A stretch of 64,000 nt of DNA. It comes from CAVPEW01 sp963703565 (GTDB taxonomy: Bacteria; Actinomycetota; Acidimicrobiia; Acidimicrobiales; VFJN01). The translations under genes and the position numbers were made by a program. The notes under the pieces were generated by a model that worked only from the letters and a program-made list of their open reading frames with translations, had not been told where the DNA came from and searched no databases. Where the stretch lies: positions 1-64,000 of the forward strand of contig CAVPEW010000047.1 in assembly GCA_963703565.1 (NCBI GenBank), written 5' to 3'. Shown here piece by piece: positions 17,298 through 27,991 of this stretch (its first letter is position 1; every line of letters starts with the position of its first letter).

Positions 17298-18347
17298 ATG
17301 CGGAACCCGAAGGACTTCTTCCGGCCCCTCGCCGTCGGGGCCCCCGAGCCGCTGCGGGAGATCCCATCGCGGCCCTCGCGGATGATCCACTTCCTGCCGG
17401 CGTCGAACCCCAAGATGGTGGCCAAGGTGCCGGACCTGGCCCCCACCGTGGACGTGCTGCTCGCCAACCTCGAGGACGGGGTCCCCGCCAGCGACAAGGA
17501 GGCGGCCCGAGCGGGGATGGTCTCCATCGCCAAGGACTGGTCCGCGACATCTACCTCGCTGTGGACCAGGGTCAACTCGCTCGACTCGCCCTGGGGCCTC
17601 GACGACCTGACCGCGGCGGTCACCCGAGCCGGCGACGCGCTGGAGGTGGTGATGATCCCCAAGGTCGAGGGCCCCGAGGACATCCACTACGTGGACCGGC
17701 TGCTGGCCCAGCTCGAAGCGCGCGTCGGCCGTGGCGCTCCCGTACTGGTCCACGCCATCCTCGAGACGGCCCGGGGGGTCGCCAACGTCGAGGAGATCTG
17801 CGCGGCGAGCCCACGCCTGCAGGGCCTCTCACTGGGCCCCGCGGACCTGGCCGCCAACCGCCGCATGAAGACCACTCGGGTCGGAGGGGGCCACCCCGGC
17901 TACCTGGTCCGCCAGGACCCCGACGGTGCCGGAGGCGAGAGGGCGACCTTCCAGCAGGACCTGTGGCACTACACGATCGCCAGGATGGTCGACGCCTGCG
18001 TGGCCAACGGCCTCTTCGCCTACTACGGGCCCTTCGGCGACATCAGCGACCCGGTCGCCTGCGAGGACCAGTTCCGCAACGCGTACCTGCTCGGCTGCGT
18101 CGGGGCCTGGAGCCTGCACCCCAGCCAGATAGAGATCGCCAAGAAGGTCTTCACGCCCGATCCAGCCGACGTCGCCCACGCACGGCGGGTCATCGCGGCG
18201 ATGGGTGACGGCACCGGGGCCCTCATGCTCGACGGGAAGATGGAGGACGACGCATCCGTCAAGCAGTGCAGGGTGATGGTCGAGCTGGCCGAGGAGCTCG
18301 CCTCGCGCGATCCCGACCTGGCCCGACGCTACGAGGAGGTGGCGTGA
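17298..18347 (+). CDS. HpcH/HpaI (CitE-like) CoA lyase, probable malyl-CoA / beta-methylmalyl-CoA lyase
   Basis: 349 residues. TIM-barrel CoA lyase of the Mcl1 type. Visible family segments: LLANLEDGVPASDK, VMIPKVEGPEDIHYVD, ILETARGVANVEEICAASPRL, LSLGPADLAAN, DLWHYTIARMVDAC, YYGPFGDISD and WSLHPSQIEIAKKVFTP. The GPFGD...D and WSLHPSQ blocks are typical of malyl-CoA lyases. It would cleave beta-methylmalyl-CoA to glyoxylate and propionyl-CoA in the ethylmalonyl-CoA pathway. ATG 17298 is preferred over GTG 17289 because a TAGTGT box lies 7 nt upstream. The stop shares one base with the next start (TGATG). Confidence 0.85.
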   Translation: MRNPKDFFRPLAVGAPEPLREIPSRPSRMIHFLPASNPKMVAKVPDLAPTVDVLLANLEDGVPASDKEAARAGMVSIAKDWSATSTSLWTRVNSLDSPWGLDDLTAAVTRAGDALEVVMIPKVEGPEDIHYVDRLLAQLEARVGRGAPVLVHAILETARGVANVEEICAASPRLQGLSLGPADLAANRRMKTTRVGGGHPGYLVRQDPDGAGGERATFQQDLWHYTIARMVDACVANGLFAYYGPFGDISDPVACEDQFRNAYLLGCVGAWSLHPSQIEIAKKVFTPDPADVAHARRVIAAMGDGTGALMLDGKMEDDASVKQCRVMVELAEELASRDPDLARRYEEVA

Positions 18348-19249
18348 TGGGTGCCGAGCCGACCCCCACCGACGACCCGGCGCTGCGACCCCGCCGTTCC
18401 GTGCTGTACATGCCTGGCGCCAACGAGCGGGCGCTGGCCAAGGCGGCGACCCTGCCCGCCGACGCGCTCATCTTGGACCTCGAGGACGCCGTCGCCCCCG
18501 ACGCCAAGCTCGACGCACGGGAGAGGGTCTGCGCCGCGGTGCGCGGCGGCGGATACGGCGCTCGGGAGGTCACCGTCCGGGTGAACGGCCTCGACACGGA
18601 GTGGTTCGCCGACGACATGGCCGCCGTCGCCGCCGCGGGCCCCGACGGGGTGGTGGTCCCCAAGGTCTCCTCCCCCGGTGACGTGGCTGCGATCGAAGAT
18701 GCGCTGGAAGTCGGGTCCGCCCCGGCCCGTACCCGCATCTGGGCGATGCTCGAGACGCCGGCTGCGGTGCTCGACGCCCGAGCCATCTGTGCTGCCTCGC
18801 CCCGCCTGGCGGTGCTGGTCATGGGCACCAACGACCTGGCCAAAGAGCTCGGCGCCCAGCACGTGGTGGGCCGTGAGCCCCTGCTCACCGGTCTGTCCCT
18901 GTGCCTGCTGGCGGCTCGGGCCGAGTCGAAGGTGATCCTCGACGGCGTGTACAACGACCTGGCCGACACAGATGGCTTCGCCAGCGAGTGCGGGCAGGGG
19001 GCCCGGATGGGCTTCGACGGCAAGACCCTCATCCACCCCAGCCAGATCGAGCCGGCCAACCGCGCCTTCGCCCCCGGCGACGAGGAGGTGCTGCACGCGC
19101 AGAGGGTCATCGAGGCCTTCGACCTGGCGCGGCGCGAAGGGCGTGGGGTCGTGACCGTGGACGGACGGATGGTGGAGAACCTCCACGTCGCGACTGCCGA
19201 GCGCACCCTGGCCCGAGCAGCCAGGATCGCCGAGCTCGAGCTGGGCTGA
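18347..19249 (+). CDS. second HpcH/HpaI (CitE-like) CoA lyase or malyl-CoA thioesterase
   Basis: 300 residues. CitE-like barrel: RRSVLYMPGANERALAKA, ALILDLEDAVAPDAK, VRVNGLDT, VVVPKVSSPGDV, AMLETPAAVLDA, LVMGTNDLAKEL, GFDGKTLIHPSQIEPANRAF. The metal-binding Glu and Asp (LEDAV, ETPAA) are kept. Paired Mcl1/Mcl2 genes occur in ethylmalonyl-CoA pathway organisms, where the second can be a malyl-CoA thioesterase; which activity this one has cannot be read from sequence. It has AGGAGG about 8 nt upstream of ATG 18347 and overlaps the first lyase by one base. Its 3' end forms a hairpin with the convergent hydrolase gene. Confidence 0.83.
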   Translation: MGAEPTPTDDPALRPRRSVLYMPGANERALAKAATLPADALILDLEDAVAPDAKLDARERVCAAVRGGGYGAREVTVRVNGLDTEWFADDMAAVAAAGPDGVVVPKVSSPGDVAAIEDALEVGSAPARTRIWAMLETPAAVLDARAICAASPRLAVLVMGTNDLAKELGAQHVVGREPLLTGLSLCLLAARAESKVILDGVYNDLADTDGFASECGQGARMGFDGKTLIHPSQIEPANRAFAPGDEEVLHAQRVIEAFDLARREGRGVVTVDGRMVENLHVATAERTLARAARIAELELG

Positions 19250-19267
19250 CGGGCTCAGCCCAGCTCG
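19237..19267. terminator. bidirectional terminator built from the 3' ends of two convergent genes
   Basis: A 13-bp perfect stem (CGAGCTGGGCTGA at 19237-19249, TCAGCCCAGCTCG at 19255-19267) with a 5-nt loop. Both arms are coding: each gene ends with the codons for Glu-Leu-Gly-stop, so the stop codons face each other across the loop. This should stop transcription from both sides. Confidence 0.6.
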
Positions 19268-19935
19268 GCCCGCAGGAACTCGAGGGTGGACGACCAGGCC
19301 GCCGCCGCGGCCGCCGGGTCGTAGACCTCGGGGCGGTCGTCGTTGAAGAAGGCGTGGTCCACCCCGGGATGGATCTCGAGGTCGGCCCGCTTGCCGCGCG
19401 CCCGCAGGTCCGCCTCGAGCGCTCGGACCTTGTCCGGCGAGAAGAACCCGTCGAGCTCGGCGAAGTGCCCCTGCACCGCGGCCGCGAGCGCGGACCAGTC
19501 GGGCTCGGCGTCGGGCCAGGGCACGATCCCGTAGAACGGAACGCACGCCGCCACCTTGTCGGGTCGCTGCGTGGCCAGCACCAGGGCAAGCCCTCCCCCC
19601 ATGCAGAACCCGACCACACCCACCCGATCCTGCCCGGCCCGCAGAGCCACCTCGTCCACCGCACCCGAGAGGTCCCGGGCCGCCTGGGCGAGGTTCAGCG
19701 ACATCATCTTCTTGCCCGCCTCGTCTGGCTCGGTCGTGGCCTCCCCCCGGTAGAGGTCGGCGGCCAGGGCCACGAACCCCTCACCGGCGAAACGGTCGCA
19801 CACCTCGCGGATGTGGGGCACCAGGCCCCACCACTCCTGGATCACCACCACTGCGGGCCCAGTGCCACTTTCGGGCGTCGCCAGATACCCCGGTGCCGAG
19901 CCGCCGTTGCTGGGGAACTCCACCATCTGTCCCAT
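19255..19935 (-). CDS. dienelactone hydrolase family protein
   Basis: 226-residue alpha/beta hydrolase. Nucleophile elbow GFCMGGG with Cys as nucleophile, catalytic His in DHAFFND, and VVVIQEWWGLVPHI near the N-terminus, all typical of the DLH family (carboxymethylenebutenolidase and relatives). The classic role is hydrolysis of dienelactone in chlorocatechol breakdown, but no catechol genes are here, so the substrate is open. TACCGT box 8 nt before the ATG. Confidence 0.9.
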   Translation of the reverse strand: MGQMVEFPSNGGSAPGYLATPESGTGPAVVVIQEWWGLVPHIREVCDRFAGEGFVALAADLYRGEATTEPDEAGKKMMSLNLAQAARDLSGAVDEVALRAGQDRVGVVGFCMGGGLALVLATQRPDKVAACVPFYGIVPWPDAEPDWSALAAAVQGHFAELDGFFSPDKVRALEADLRARGKRADLEIHPGVDHAFFNDDRPEVYDPAAAAAAWSSTLEFLRAELG

Positions 19936-19943
19936 GGACCCCG

Positions 19944-19949
19944 ACGGTA
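19944..19949 (-). promoter_or_regulatory. TANNNT -10 box of leaderless dienelactone hydrolase gene
   Basis: TACCGT on the minus strand, 8 nt before ATG 19935; no Shine-Dalgarno sequence. Confidence 0.35.
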
Positions 19950-19970
19950 ACGCCGCCGCGTTCGGAACGC

Positions 19971-20810
19971 TCAGCGCACGCGTCGTGGTCGGTCGAAGGT
20001 CCCCGGAGCGCTGCCGCCCCGCAGCAGCTCGCCGGCTACGGGCTCGTCCTGCCCCGCTCGTGGCTCTCCCGGAGCTGCCGGTCCTTCAGGGCAGACCACC
20101 GAGGTCACCAGCGACATGGCCACGACCTCCTCGTCGAGGTCCCAAGGGTCCGTCGGCCTGGACCGCAGGCGCGACACGATCTCGTCGAACACGGGCCCGG
20201 GCAGGGACCGCCCCGCACCGGCCACCAGCCAGACCGGCACCTCATGGTGCGCCGCCACCGCCGCGGCGGCGACCGATCCCGATACGACCACCGCCGCCCG
20301 CGTCCCGGCCGCCACAGTCTCGAGCAGGACCAGGTCGCTGGCCTCCACTGCTGCGGCGAGGCCGGCTGCGGGCACGTCCAAGGCGTCGACACCGGCGTGC
20401 GCCAGGCGCCGAACCAGGCCGGCGGCCTCACCCAGGGCGTCGACAGCGAGCACCTCCAGATCGCCGCGACGCGCCAGCGCCTGCGCCACCAGCTCGGGCC
20501 AGCCCACCACGCTCACGGTCGCGGAGTCGGGCACCACATCGACCAGGTGGTCCACCGTGGGGTCGTCCTCGACCGCCGCCACGGCCTCGCGGGCCGCCTG
20601 CCAAGCGTCAGGCGCTGTGAGGATCCGGCCGCAGAGCCACCACAGCGGGCCGGCGGTGGGGTTGCGGTCCAGCAGTCGTCGAGCGGCCGCTACCAGGTCC
20701 GGGCCACCGAGGCCCAGGCTCGCCAGCGCGCCGGCACTCTGGGAGACCAGCGCGGCCTGGTCCCCGCCGGAGGACCGCGCCACGTAGCGGAGCCGCTCGA
20801 TCGGGTGCAT
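19971..20810 (-). CDS. eIF2B/ribose-1,5-bisphosphate isomerase-like fold protein, function unknown
   Basis: 279 residues. A helical N-terminal part (MHPIERLRYVARSSGG) precedes a Rossmann-like half with the strand order seen in eIF-2B alpha/beta/delta relatives: ATVSVVGWPELV, LEVLAVDALGEAAGLVRRL, DALDVPAAG, DLVLLETVAAG, AAVVVSGSVAAAAVAAHHEV, PVWLVAGAG. The conserved NK-x-GT motif of methylthioribose-1-phosphate isomerases is not seen, so isomerase activity is doubtful. The C-terminal ~35 residues are proline/glycine-rich and look disordered. It is preceded by a small membrane-protein gene on the same strand 17 nt away. Confidence 0.65.
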   Translation of the reverse strand: MHPIERLRYVARSSGGDQAALVSQSAGALASLGLGGPDLVAAARRLLDRNPTAGPLWWLCGRILTAPDAWQAAREAVAAVEDDPTVDHLVDVVPDSATVSVVGWPELVAQALARRGDLEVLAVDALGEAAGLVRRLAHAGVDALDVPAAGLAAAVEASDLVLLETVAAGTRAAVVVSGSVAAAAVAAHHEVPVWLVAGAGRSLPGPVFDEIVSRLRSRPTDPWDLDEEVVAMSLVTSVVCPEGPAAPGEPRAGQDEPVAGELLRGGSAPGTFDRPRRVR

Positions 20811-20827
20811 CGCGGCGCCTCGCCCCC

Positions 20828-21241
20828 CTAGTAGCCGGGCTTGAAGACCATCAGGTAGAGCATGACCACGAACAGCACCGTGAGCACCTTGTGGCCGTTC
20901 TCCTCGAGGGTGGCGTCGCCCTTGCGCCTACCCGCGAGCACCATGGCGTGCTGCACGCCGATCATGGCGATCCACACCAAGAACGCGAGCGAGATCCAGG
21001 CCTGGGAGAACTCCCACACCCGATCGTCGCCGATCTCGGGGCTGGTGAAGATCAGCAGGATCCCGAAAAGCCCCGCTGCGATCAGCGACGGCGCATACAC
21101 GGTGCGCCCCGCGGCGGCCACGGCCTGGCGTACGTCGCCACCGCCGGGCAGCAACGTGAGCGCCGACGGGCCGAGCCCGACCACCACCGCGGCCACGTGC
21201 AGGATCAGGAAGATGTTGTAGGCGTTCGAGAAGCCGGGCAT
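20828..21241 (-). CDS. four-helix integral membrane protein (DUF2269-like)
   Basis: 137 residues with four hydrophobic segments at about residues 8-28, 50-66, 83-100 and 118-135. The N-terminal YNIFLILHVAAVVVGLGP places a His in the first helix, as in DUF2269-like predicted membrane proteins and some heme-binding membrane proteins. The C-terminus ends at the membrane (VVMLYLMVFKPGY). GAGG lies 8 nt before the ATG. It may share a transcript with the eIF2B-like gene. Function unknown. Confidence 0.7.
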   Translation of the reverse strand: MPGFSNAYNIFLILHVAAVVVGLGPSALTLLPGGGDVRQAVAAAGRTVYAPSLIAAGLFGILLIFTSPEIGDDRVWEFSQAWISLAFLVWIAMIGVQHAMVLAGRRKGDATLEENGHKVLTVLFVVMLYLMVFKPGY

Positions 21242-21292
21242 GCGCTAGTCCTCGGTGCTGGGCGGGATCTGCTGGGCCCGAACCTACCGCGC

Positions 21293-21298
21293 TACCTT
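21293..21298 (+). promoter_or_regulatory. TANNNT -10 box of leaderless thioredoxin-fold gene
   Basis: TACCTT, 8 nt before GTG 21307. Confidence 0.35.
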
Positions 21299-21306
21299 CT
21301 CGCGCC

Positions 21307-21798
21307 GTGGCGACCGACCCCCCGGCCGATCTGGTGCTCACGCCCCTGCAGGGCGAACCCCGGACGATCGACCAGCAGCTCACCACGTTCCAGTTCCTGG
21401 CCGTGGTCCTGGACCCGTTCACCAACGAGAGCGCTTGGATCCTCGAGACCGCCGGTCGCATCCTGACCCACTTCAGCGGCGCCGACTGCCGCAACGCCTT
21501 CGTGGTGACCGCCTCGCCCGAGGCCACCCGGACCTTCCTGGGACCCTGGGCGCAGCGGCTGCTCACCTTCGCCGACCCCGACCGTGACGCGGTTCGCGCC
21601 CTGGGGCTGGTCGAGCTGCCGGCGCTGGTGCACGTGCGCCAGGACCGGGCCGTGGTCGGTGTGGCCGAGGGATGGGACCCTGTGCAGTGGCGGACCGTCG
21701 CACAGGGGGTGGCGCGCGCCAACTCGTGGACCGTGCCGAGCATCCCGGTCGCCGGTGACCCGTCGCCGTTCGCCGGGTCGGCTGCGATCGGGGCCTGA
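21307..21798 (+). CDS. thioredoxin-fold-like hypothetical protein
   Basis: 163 residues, no signal peptide or membrane segment. The central part reads as alternating strands and helices with NAFVVTASPEATRTFLG, ALGLVELPALVHVRQD and a cis-Pro-like LPALV, which resembles the C-terminal half of a thioredoxin or peroxiredoxin fold. There is no CxxC active site, so a redox role is not supported. GTG start, 8 nt after a TACCTT box. Convergent with fumC. Confidence 0.6.
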   Translation: MATDPPADLVLTPLQGEPRTIDQQLTTFQFLAVVLDPFTNESAWILETAGRILTHFSGADCRNAFVVTASPEATRTFLGPWAQRLLTFADPDRDAVRALGLVELPALVHVRQDRAVVGVAEGWDPVQWRTVAQGVARANSWTVPSIPVAGDPSPFAGSAAIGA

Positions 21799-21813
21799 GC
21801 CCCCGACGCCCCT

Positions 21814-21825
21814 GCCCGTGCGGGC
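21814..21825. terminator. small hairpin between convergent genes
   Basis: GCCCG-TG-CGGGC, a 5-bp stem with a 2-nt loop, lies in the 29-bp gap between the thioredoxin-fold gene and fumC. Confidence 0.25.
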
Positions 21826-21827
21826 GG

Positions 21828-23214
<1,387 letters not shown>

Positions 23215-23220
23215 CGGGCC

Positions 23221-23230
23221 AACCTACGGT
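23221..23230. promoter_or_regulatory. overlapping divergent -10 boxes of the two fumarase genes
   Basis: In the 22-bp gap between fumC and the class I fumarase gene, TAGGTT on the minus strand (23226-23221) lies 6 nt before the fumC ATG. TACGGT on the plus strand (23225-23230) lies 6 nt before the class I GTG. The boxes share two base pairs, so the polymerase cannot occupy both at once. Confidence 0.45.
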
Positions 23231-23236
23231 TCGAGC

Positions 23237-24880
<1,644 letters not shown>

Positions 24881-24980
24881 GCGCCGGCGACGGCGACGGC
24901 GACGGCTCCGAGCGGTGCCGGACTGTGCCAGAGTCGTGCCGCCCGACGACATGTCGGCGGAGCGGAACGTAGGAGCAGTC

Positions 24981-26066
24981 GTGCCCCACGAGGTAAGAGC
25001 GGTCGTGGCCCGCAGCGCGCACGCGCCCGTCGAGGTCGTGCAGATCGAGGTGCCGGACCCGGGTCCCGGCGAGGCGCTCGTCGCCGTGCAGGCCTGTGGG
25101 GTGTGCCACACCGACCTGCACTACCGGGAGGGCGGGATCTCCGAGGACTTCCCCTTCCTGCTCGGCCACGAGGCCGCCGGCGTGGTGGAAGCGGTCGGGG
25201 AGGGCGTCACATCGGTCTCACCGGGCCAGTTCGTGATCCTCAACTGGCGCGCCGTGTGCGGTGAGTGCCGCGCCTGTCGGCGCGGGCGACCCTGGTACTG
25301 CTTCTCGACTGCCAACGCCTCCCAGCCCATGACCCTCGAGGGACGACCTCTGGTGCCGGCGCTCGGCATCGGCGCCTTCGCCGACAAGACGCTGGTCGCC
25401 GCGGGCCAGTGCACGCCGGTCGACCCACGGGTGCGGCCGGAGGTGGCCGGCCTGCTCGGGTGCGGCGTCATGGCCGGGATCGGCGCCGCCGTGAACACCG
25501 GCGGGGTCGGCATCGGCGACTCCGTAGCGGTCTTCGGCTGTGGCGGGGTCGGCGCCGCTGCCGTCATGGGGGCGCGCCTCGCCCGTGCGGGCACCGTGAT
25601 CGCGGTCGACCGCGACCCCGCCAAGCTCGAAGCGGTCCGGGGCCTCGGCGCCACCCACGTGGTCGACGCTTCGAGCGCCGACCCCGTCGCTGCCGTACGG
25701 GCTGCCACCGGGGGCTTCGGAGCCGACGTGTGCATCGAGGCAGTCGGTCATCCAGACGTGTTCCGCCAGTGCTTCGACGCCCGGGATCTCGCCGGCACCG
25801 TGGTGCAGGTGGGCGTACCGACCCCGGAGATGACCATCGAGCTGCCCTTCTCCGAGGTCTTCGGTCGGGGCGGGAGCATCAAGCCGAGTTGGTACGGCGA
25901 CTGCCTGCCATCGAGGGACTTTCCGGCCCTGGTCGACCTCCACCTGGCGGGGCGCCTCCCGCTGGAGCGCTTCGTGAGCGAGACCATCGAGCTCGGAGCC
26001 GTCGAGGAGGCCTTCGCCAAGATGCGCCGGGGCGAGGTGCTGCGCTCGGTGGTCGTGCTGGGCTGA
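24981..26066 (+). CDS. mscR: S-(hydroxymethyl)mycothiol dehydrogenase (mycothiol-dependent formaldehyde dehydrogenase)
   Basis: Zn-dependent medium-chain dehydrogenase that oxidises the mycothiol-formaldehyde adduct and can reduce S-nitrosomycothiol. Length is 361 residues, as in mycobacterial MscR. Catalytic-zinc motif ACGVCHTDLHYREGGI, LLGHEAAGVVEAVGEGV, structural-zinc cysteines in VCGECRACRRGRPWYC, GIGAFADKTLV, VFGCGGVGAAAV for NAD, and FGRGGSIKPSWYGDCLP are close to the family. GTG 24981 has AGGAG upstream at about 7 nt. It is direct evidence that the host makes mycothiol, an actinobacterial thiol. The usual neighbouring MBL-fold hydrolase is absent. Confidence 0.94.
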   Translation: MPHEVRAVVARSAHAPVEVVQIEVPDPGPGEALVAVQACGVCHTDLHYREGGISEDFPFLLGHEAAGVVEAVGEGVTSVSPGQFVILNWRAVCGECRACRRGRPWYCFSTANASQPMTLEGRPLVPALGIGAFADKTLVAAGQCTPVDPRVRPEVAGLLGCGVMAGIGAAVNTGGVGIGDSVAVFGCGGVGAAAVMGARLARAGTVIAVDRDPAKLEAVRGLGATHVVDASSADPVAAVRAATGGFGADVCIEAVGHPDVFRQCFDARDLAGTVVQVGVPTPEMTIELPFSEVFGRGGSIKPSWYGDCLPSRDFPALVDLHLAGRLPLERFVSETIELGAVEEAFAKMRRGEVLRSVVVLG

Positions 26067-26092
26067 ACGGCAGCGACCGGACCGCCGGCGCC

Positions 26093-27703
26093 TCAGGCCA
26101 GCTCGACGAGGTCGAGGTAGCCGTCGTCGAAGTGGTCGACCTTGCCCTCGGGCAGCATGAGGACCCGGCCTGGCGCAATGGCCCGGACGAACTCGCTGTC
26201 GTGGCTCACCAGCACGATGGTCCCTCCCCAACCGCCCAGCGCCGTCGCGACCGCCTCGCGCGAGGGTGGGTCGAGGTTGTTGGTCGGTTCGTCGAGGAGC
26301 AGGACGTTGTGGCGACCGGCGACCAGGATCGCGAGGGCCAGCTTGGTCTTCTCACCGCCCGAGAGCGTGCCGGCGTCCTGGTGGACCTTGTCGCCGCTGA
26401 GCCCGAGTCCGCCCACCACCGCTCGCAGCACCGGATCGCTGGCGCCCGGCGCCTGCTCGCGCAGGTGGTCGAGCACGCTGCGCCCGGCGCTGATCCCCTC
26501 GTGCTCCTGCGCGTAGTAGCCGGCCACGACCTGGTGGCCCCACTCGGCGTTGCCCCCCGCCGGCGGGGTCACCCCGGCCAGGACCCGCAGCAGGCTCGTC
26601 TTGCCGGCACCGTTGAGGCCCATCACCAGCATGCGCTCGCCCCTGCCGACGTCGAAGGAGACGTCGTCGAAGACCTCCAGGCTCCCGAAGCGCTGTGAGA
26701 GCCCCTCCACCTGCAGCACGGTTCGACCGGCTCGGGGCGGGTCGGGCAGGCGGAGCTGCACCGAGCGCGTCGCTACGGGAGCGTCGACCTTGTCGCGCTC
26801 GAGGCGGGCGACCCGGCTGTCAAGGGTCTGGGCCTTGCGGGCCATCGTCGCAGTGGAATGGCGCAGCCGGTCGGCCAGCGTGGAGAGTCGCCGGATCTCG
26901 CCGGCCTGGCGTTCGGCGACCTTGGCAGCACGCGCCTCGTCCTTGGCGCGCTGGGCCAGGTAGGCGCTGTAGGTGCCCGTGTAGGCGACGAGTGTGGCGA
27001 CGTCCTCCTCGCCCGGGCGGTCGAGGTGCAAGACGCTCGTGATGGCCTCGTCGAGCAGGTCCAGATCGTGGCTGACCACGACCAGCGCGCCCTTGTACCG
27101 GCGCAGGAACTCGAGGAGCCAGGCCTTGGCGTCGGTGTCGAGGTGGTTGGTCGGCTCGTCGAGCAGGAGCAGGTCGCTGCCCGCGAAGAGGATCCGGGCG
27201 ATCTCCACCCTTCGCCGCTGGCCGCCCGACAGCGTGGACACGGGAGCGTCGAGACGGTCGGCGCCCAGGCCGAGTCCGTCGGCGAGTCGACGGACCTCGG
27301 CTGCGGCGGCATAGCCGCCGTCGAGTCGGTAACGCTCCTCGGCGGCGCTGAACCGAGCGACCGAGGCCGTGTCAGCGCTGTCCTCCATGGCGGCCCGGAG
27401 CTCCTCGAGGCGCGCAGCCGCGCGGTCGAGGCCGCGCCCGGACAGCACGTGGCTCATCGCCGTGCGCTGCTGTGACAGCCCCTCGAAGCGCGGATCCTGG
27501 GGCAGGTAGCCCACCCCTCCGTCGCGGCGCACTGTGCCCGCCACCGGCGGGTGGCCCCCGCCGAGCACGCCCAGCACGCTGGTCTTGCCGGCCCCGTTGC
27601 GCCCCACCAGCCCGACCTTGTCGCGCGCCCGTACCGTGAAGGTGGCGTCAGCGAGCACCAACGTCCCGCCCGCCTCTACGGCGAGGCCCTGCACTGTCAG
27701 CAT
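26093..27703 (-). CDS. ABC-F family ATPase (duplicated ABC cassettes, no membrane domain)
   Basis: 536 residues. First cassette: GLVGRNGAGKTSVL, STLSGGQRRRVEIARI, LLLLDEPTNHLD. Interdomain linker rich in Arg/Ala coiled coil (YLAQRAKDEARAAKVAERQA). Second cassette: MGLNGAGKTSLLRVL, GTLSGGEKTKLALAI, LLLDEPTNNLD. ABC-F proteins bind the ribosome (translation factors, antibiotic protection) rather than transport. The linker is not obviously extended as in strong resistance types, so a housekeeping role is more likely. ATG 27703 gives the normal MLTVQGLAVEAGG start. Convergent with mscR. Confidence 0.92.
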   Translation of the reverse strand: MLTVQGLAVEAGGTLVLADATFTVRARDKVGLVGRNGAGKTSVLGVLGGGHPPVAGTVRRDGGVGYLPQDPRFEGLSQQRTAMSHVLSGRGLDRAAARLEELRAAMEDSADTASVARFSAAEERYRLDGGYAAAAEVRRLADGLGLGADRLDAPVSTLSGGQRRRVEIARILFAGSDLLLLDEPTNHLDTDAKAWLLEFLRRYKGALVVVSHDLDLLDEAITSVLHLDRPGEEDVATLVAYTGTYSAYLAQRAKDEARAAKVAERQAGEIRRLSTLADRLRHSTATMARKAQTLDSRVARLERDKVDAPVATRSVQLRLPDPPRAGRTVLQVEGLSQRFGSLEVFDDVSFDVGRGERMLVMGLNGAGKTSLLRVLAGVTPPAGGNAEWGHQVVAGYYAQEHEGISAGRSVLDHLREQAPGASDPVLRAVVGGLGLSGDKVHQDAGTLSGGEKTKLALAILVAGRHNVLLLDEPTNNLDPPSREAVATALGGWGGTIVLVSHDSEFVRAIAPGRVLMLPEGKVDHFDDGYLDLVELA

Positions 27704-27991
27704 GCCGGCCAGCGTGGCAGTCCCTACCGTGAGCGGGCGAACCGGTTGGCGCCGGCAGCGCCCGACGTCTGGAACGCTCGGCACCGGATCAGGGGGGTGC
27801 GCACGACGATGCCGACGATCACTGCGCGGCCCGACCGCAGCTCCGACCTGCCGGACTGGCGCGTCATGGGGGAGCGCGACGACGCTCGCAGCGCGAGGCT
27901 GCTGGAACGCTCGGCGCTGCTCGTGGCGGATCGCGCCGGGCGGTGGCGGACCGTGCCGGGACGTCGCCGCTGCGCGTCTTCGCCCAGGGCA

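Noticed and set aside
27704..27991. A plus-strand reading frame from ATG 27810 in the gap between the ABC-F and F420-type genes
   Set aside because: It has no stop until deep inside the following gene, shows no recognisable domain, and codon bias fades after about 50 codons. The gap is left without a gene.
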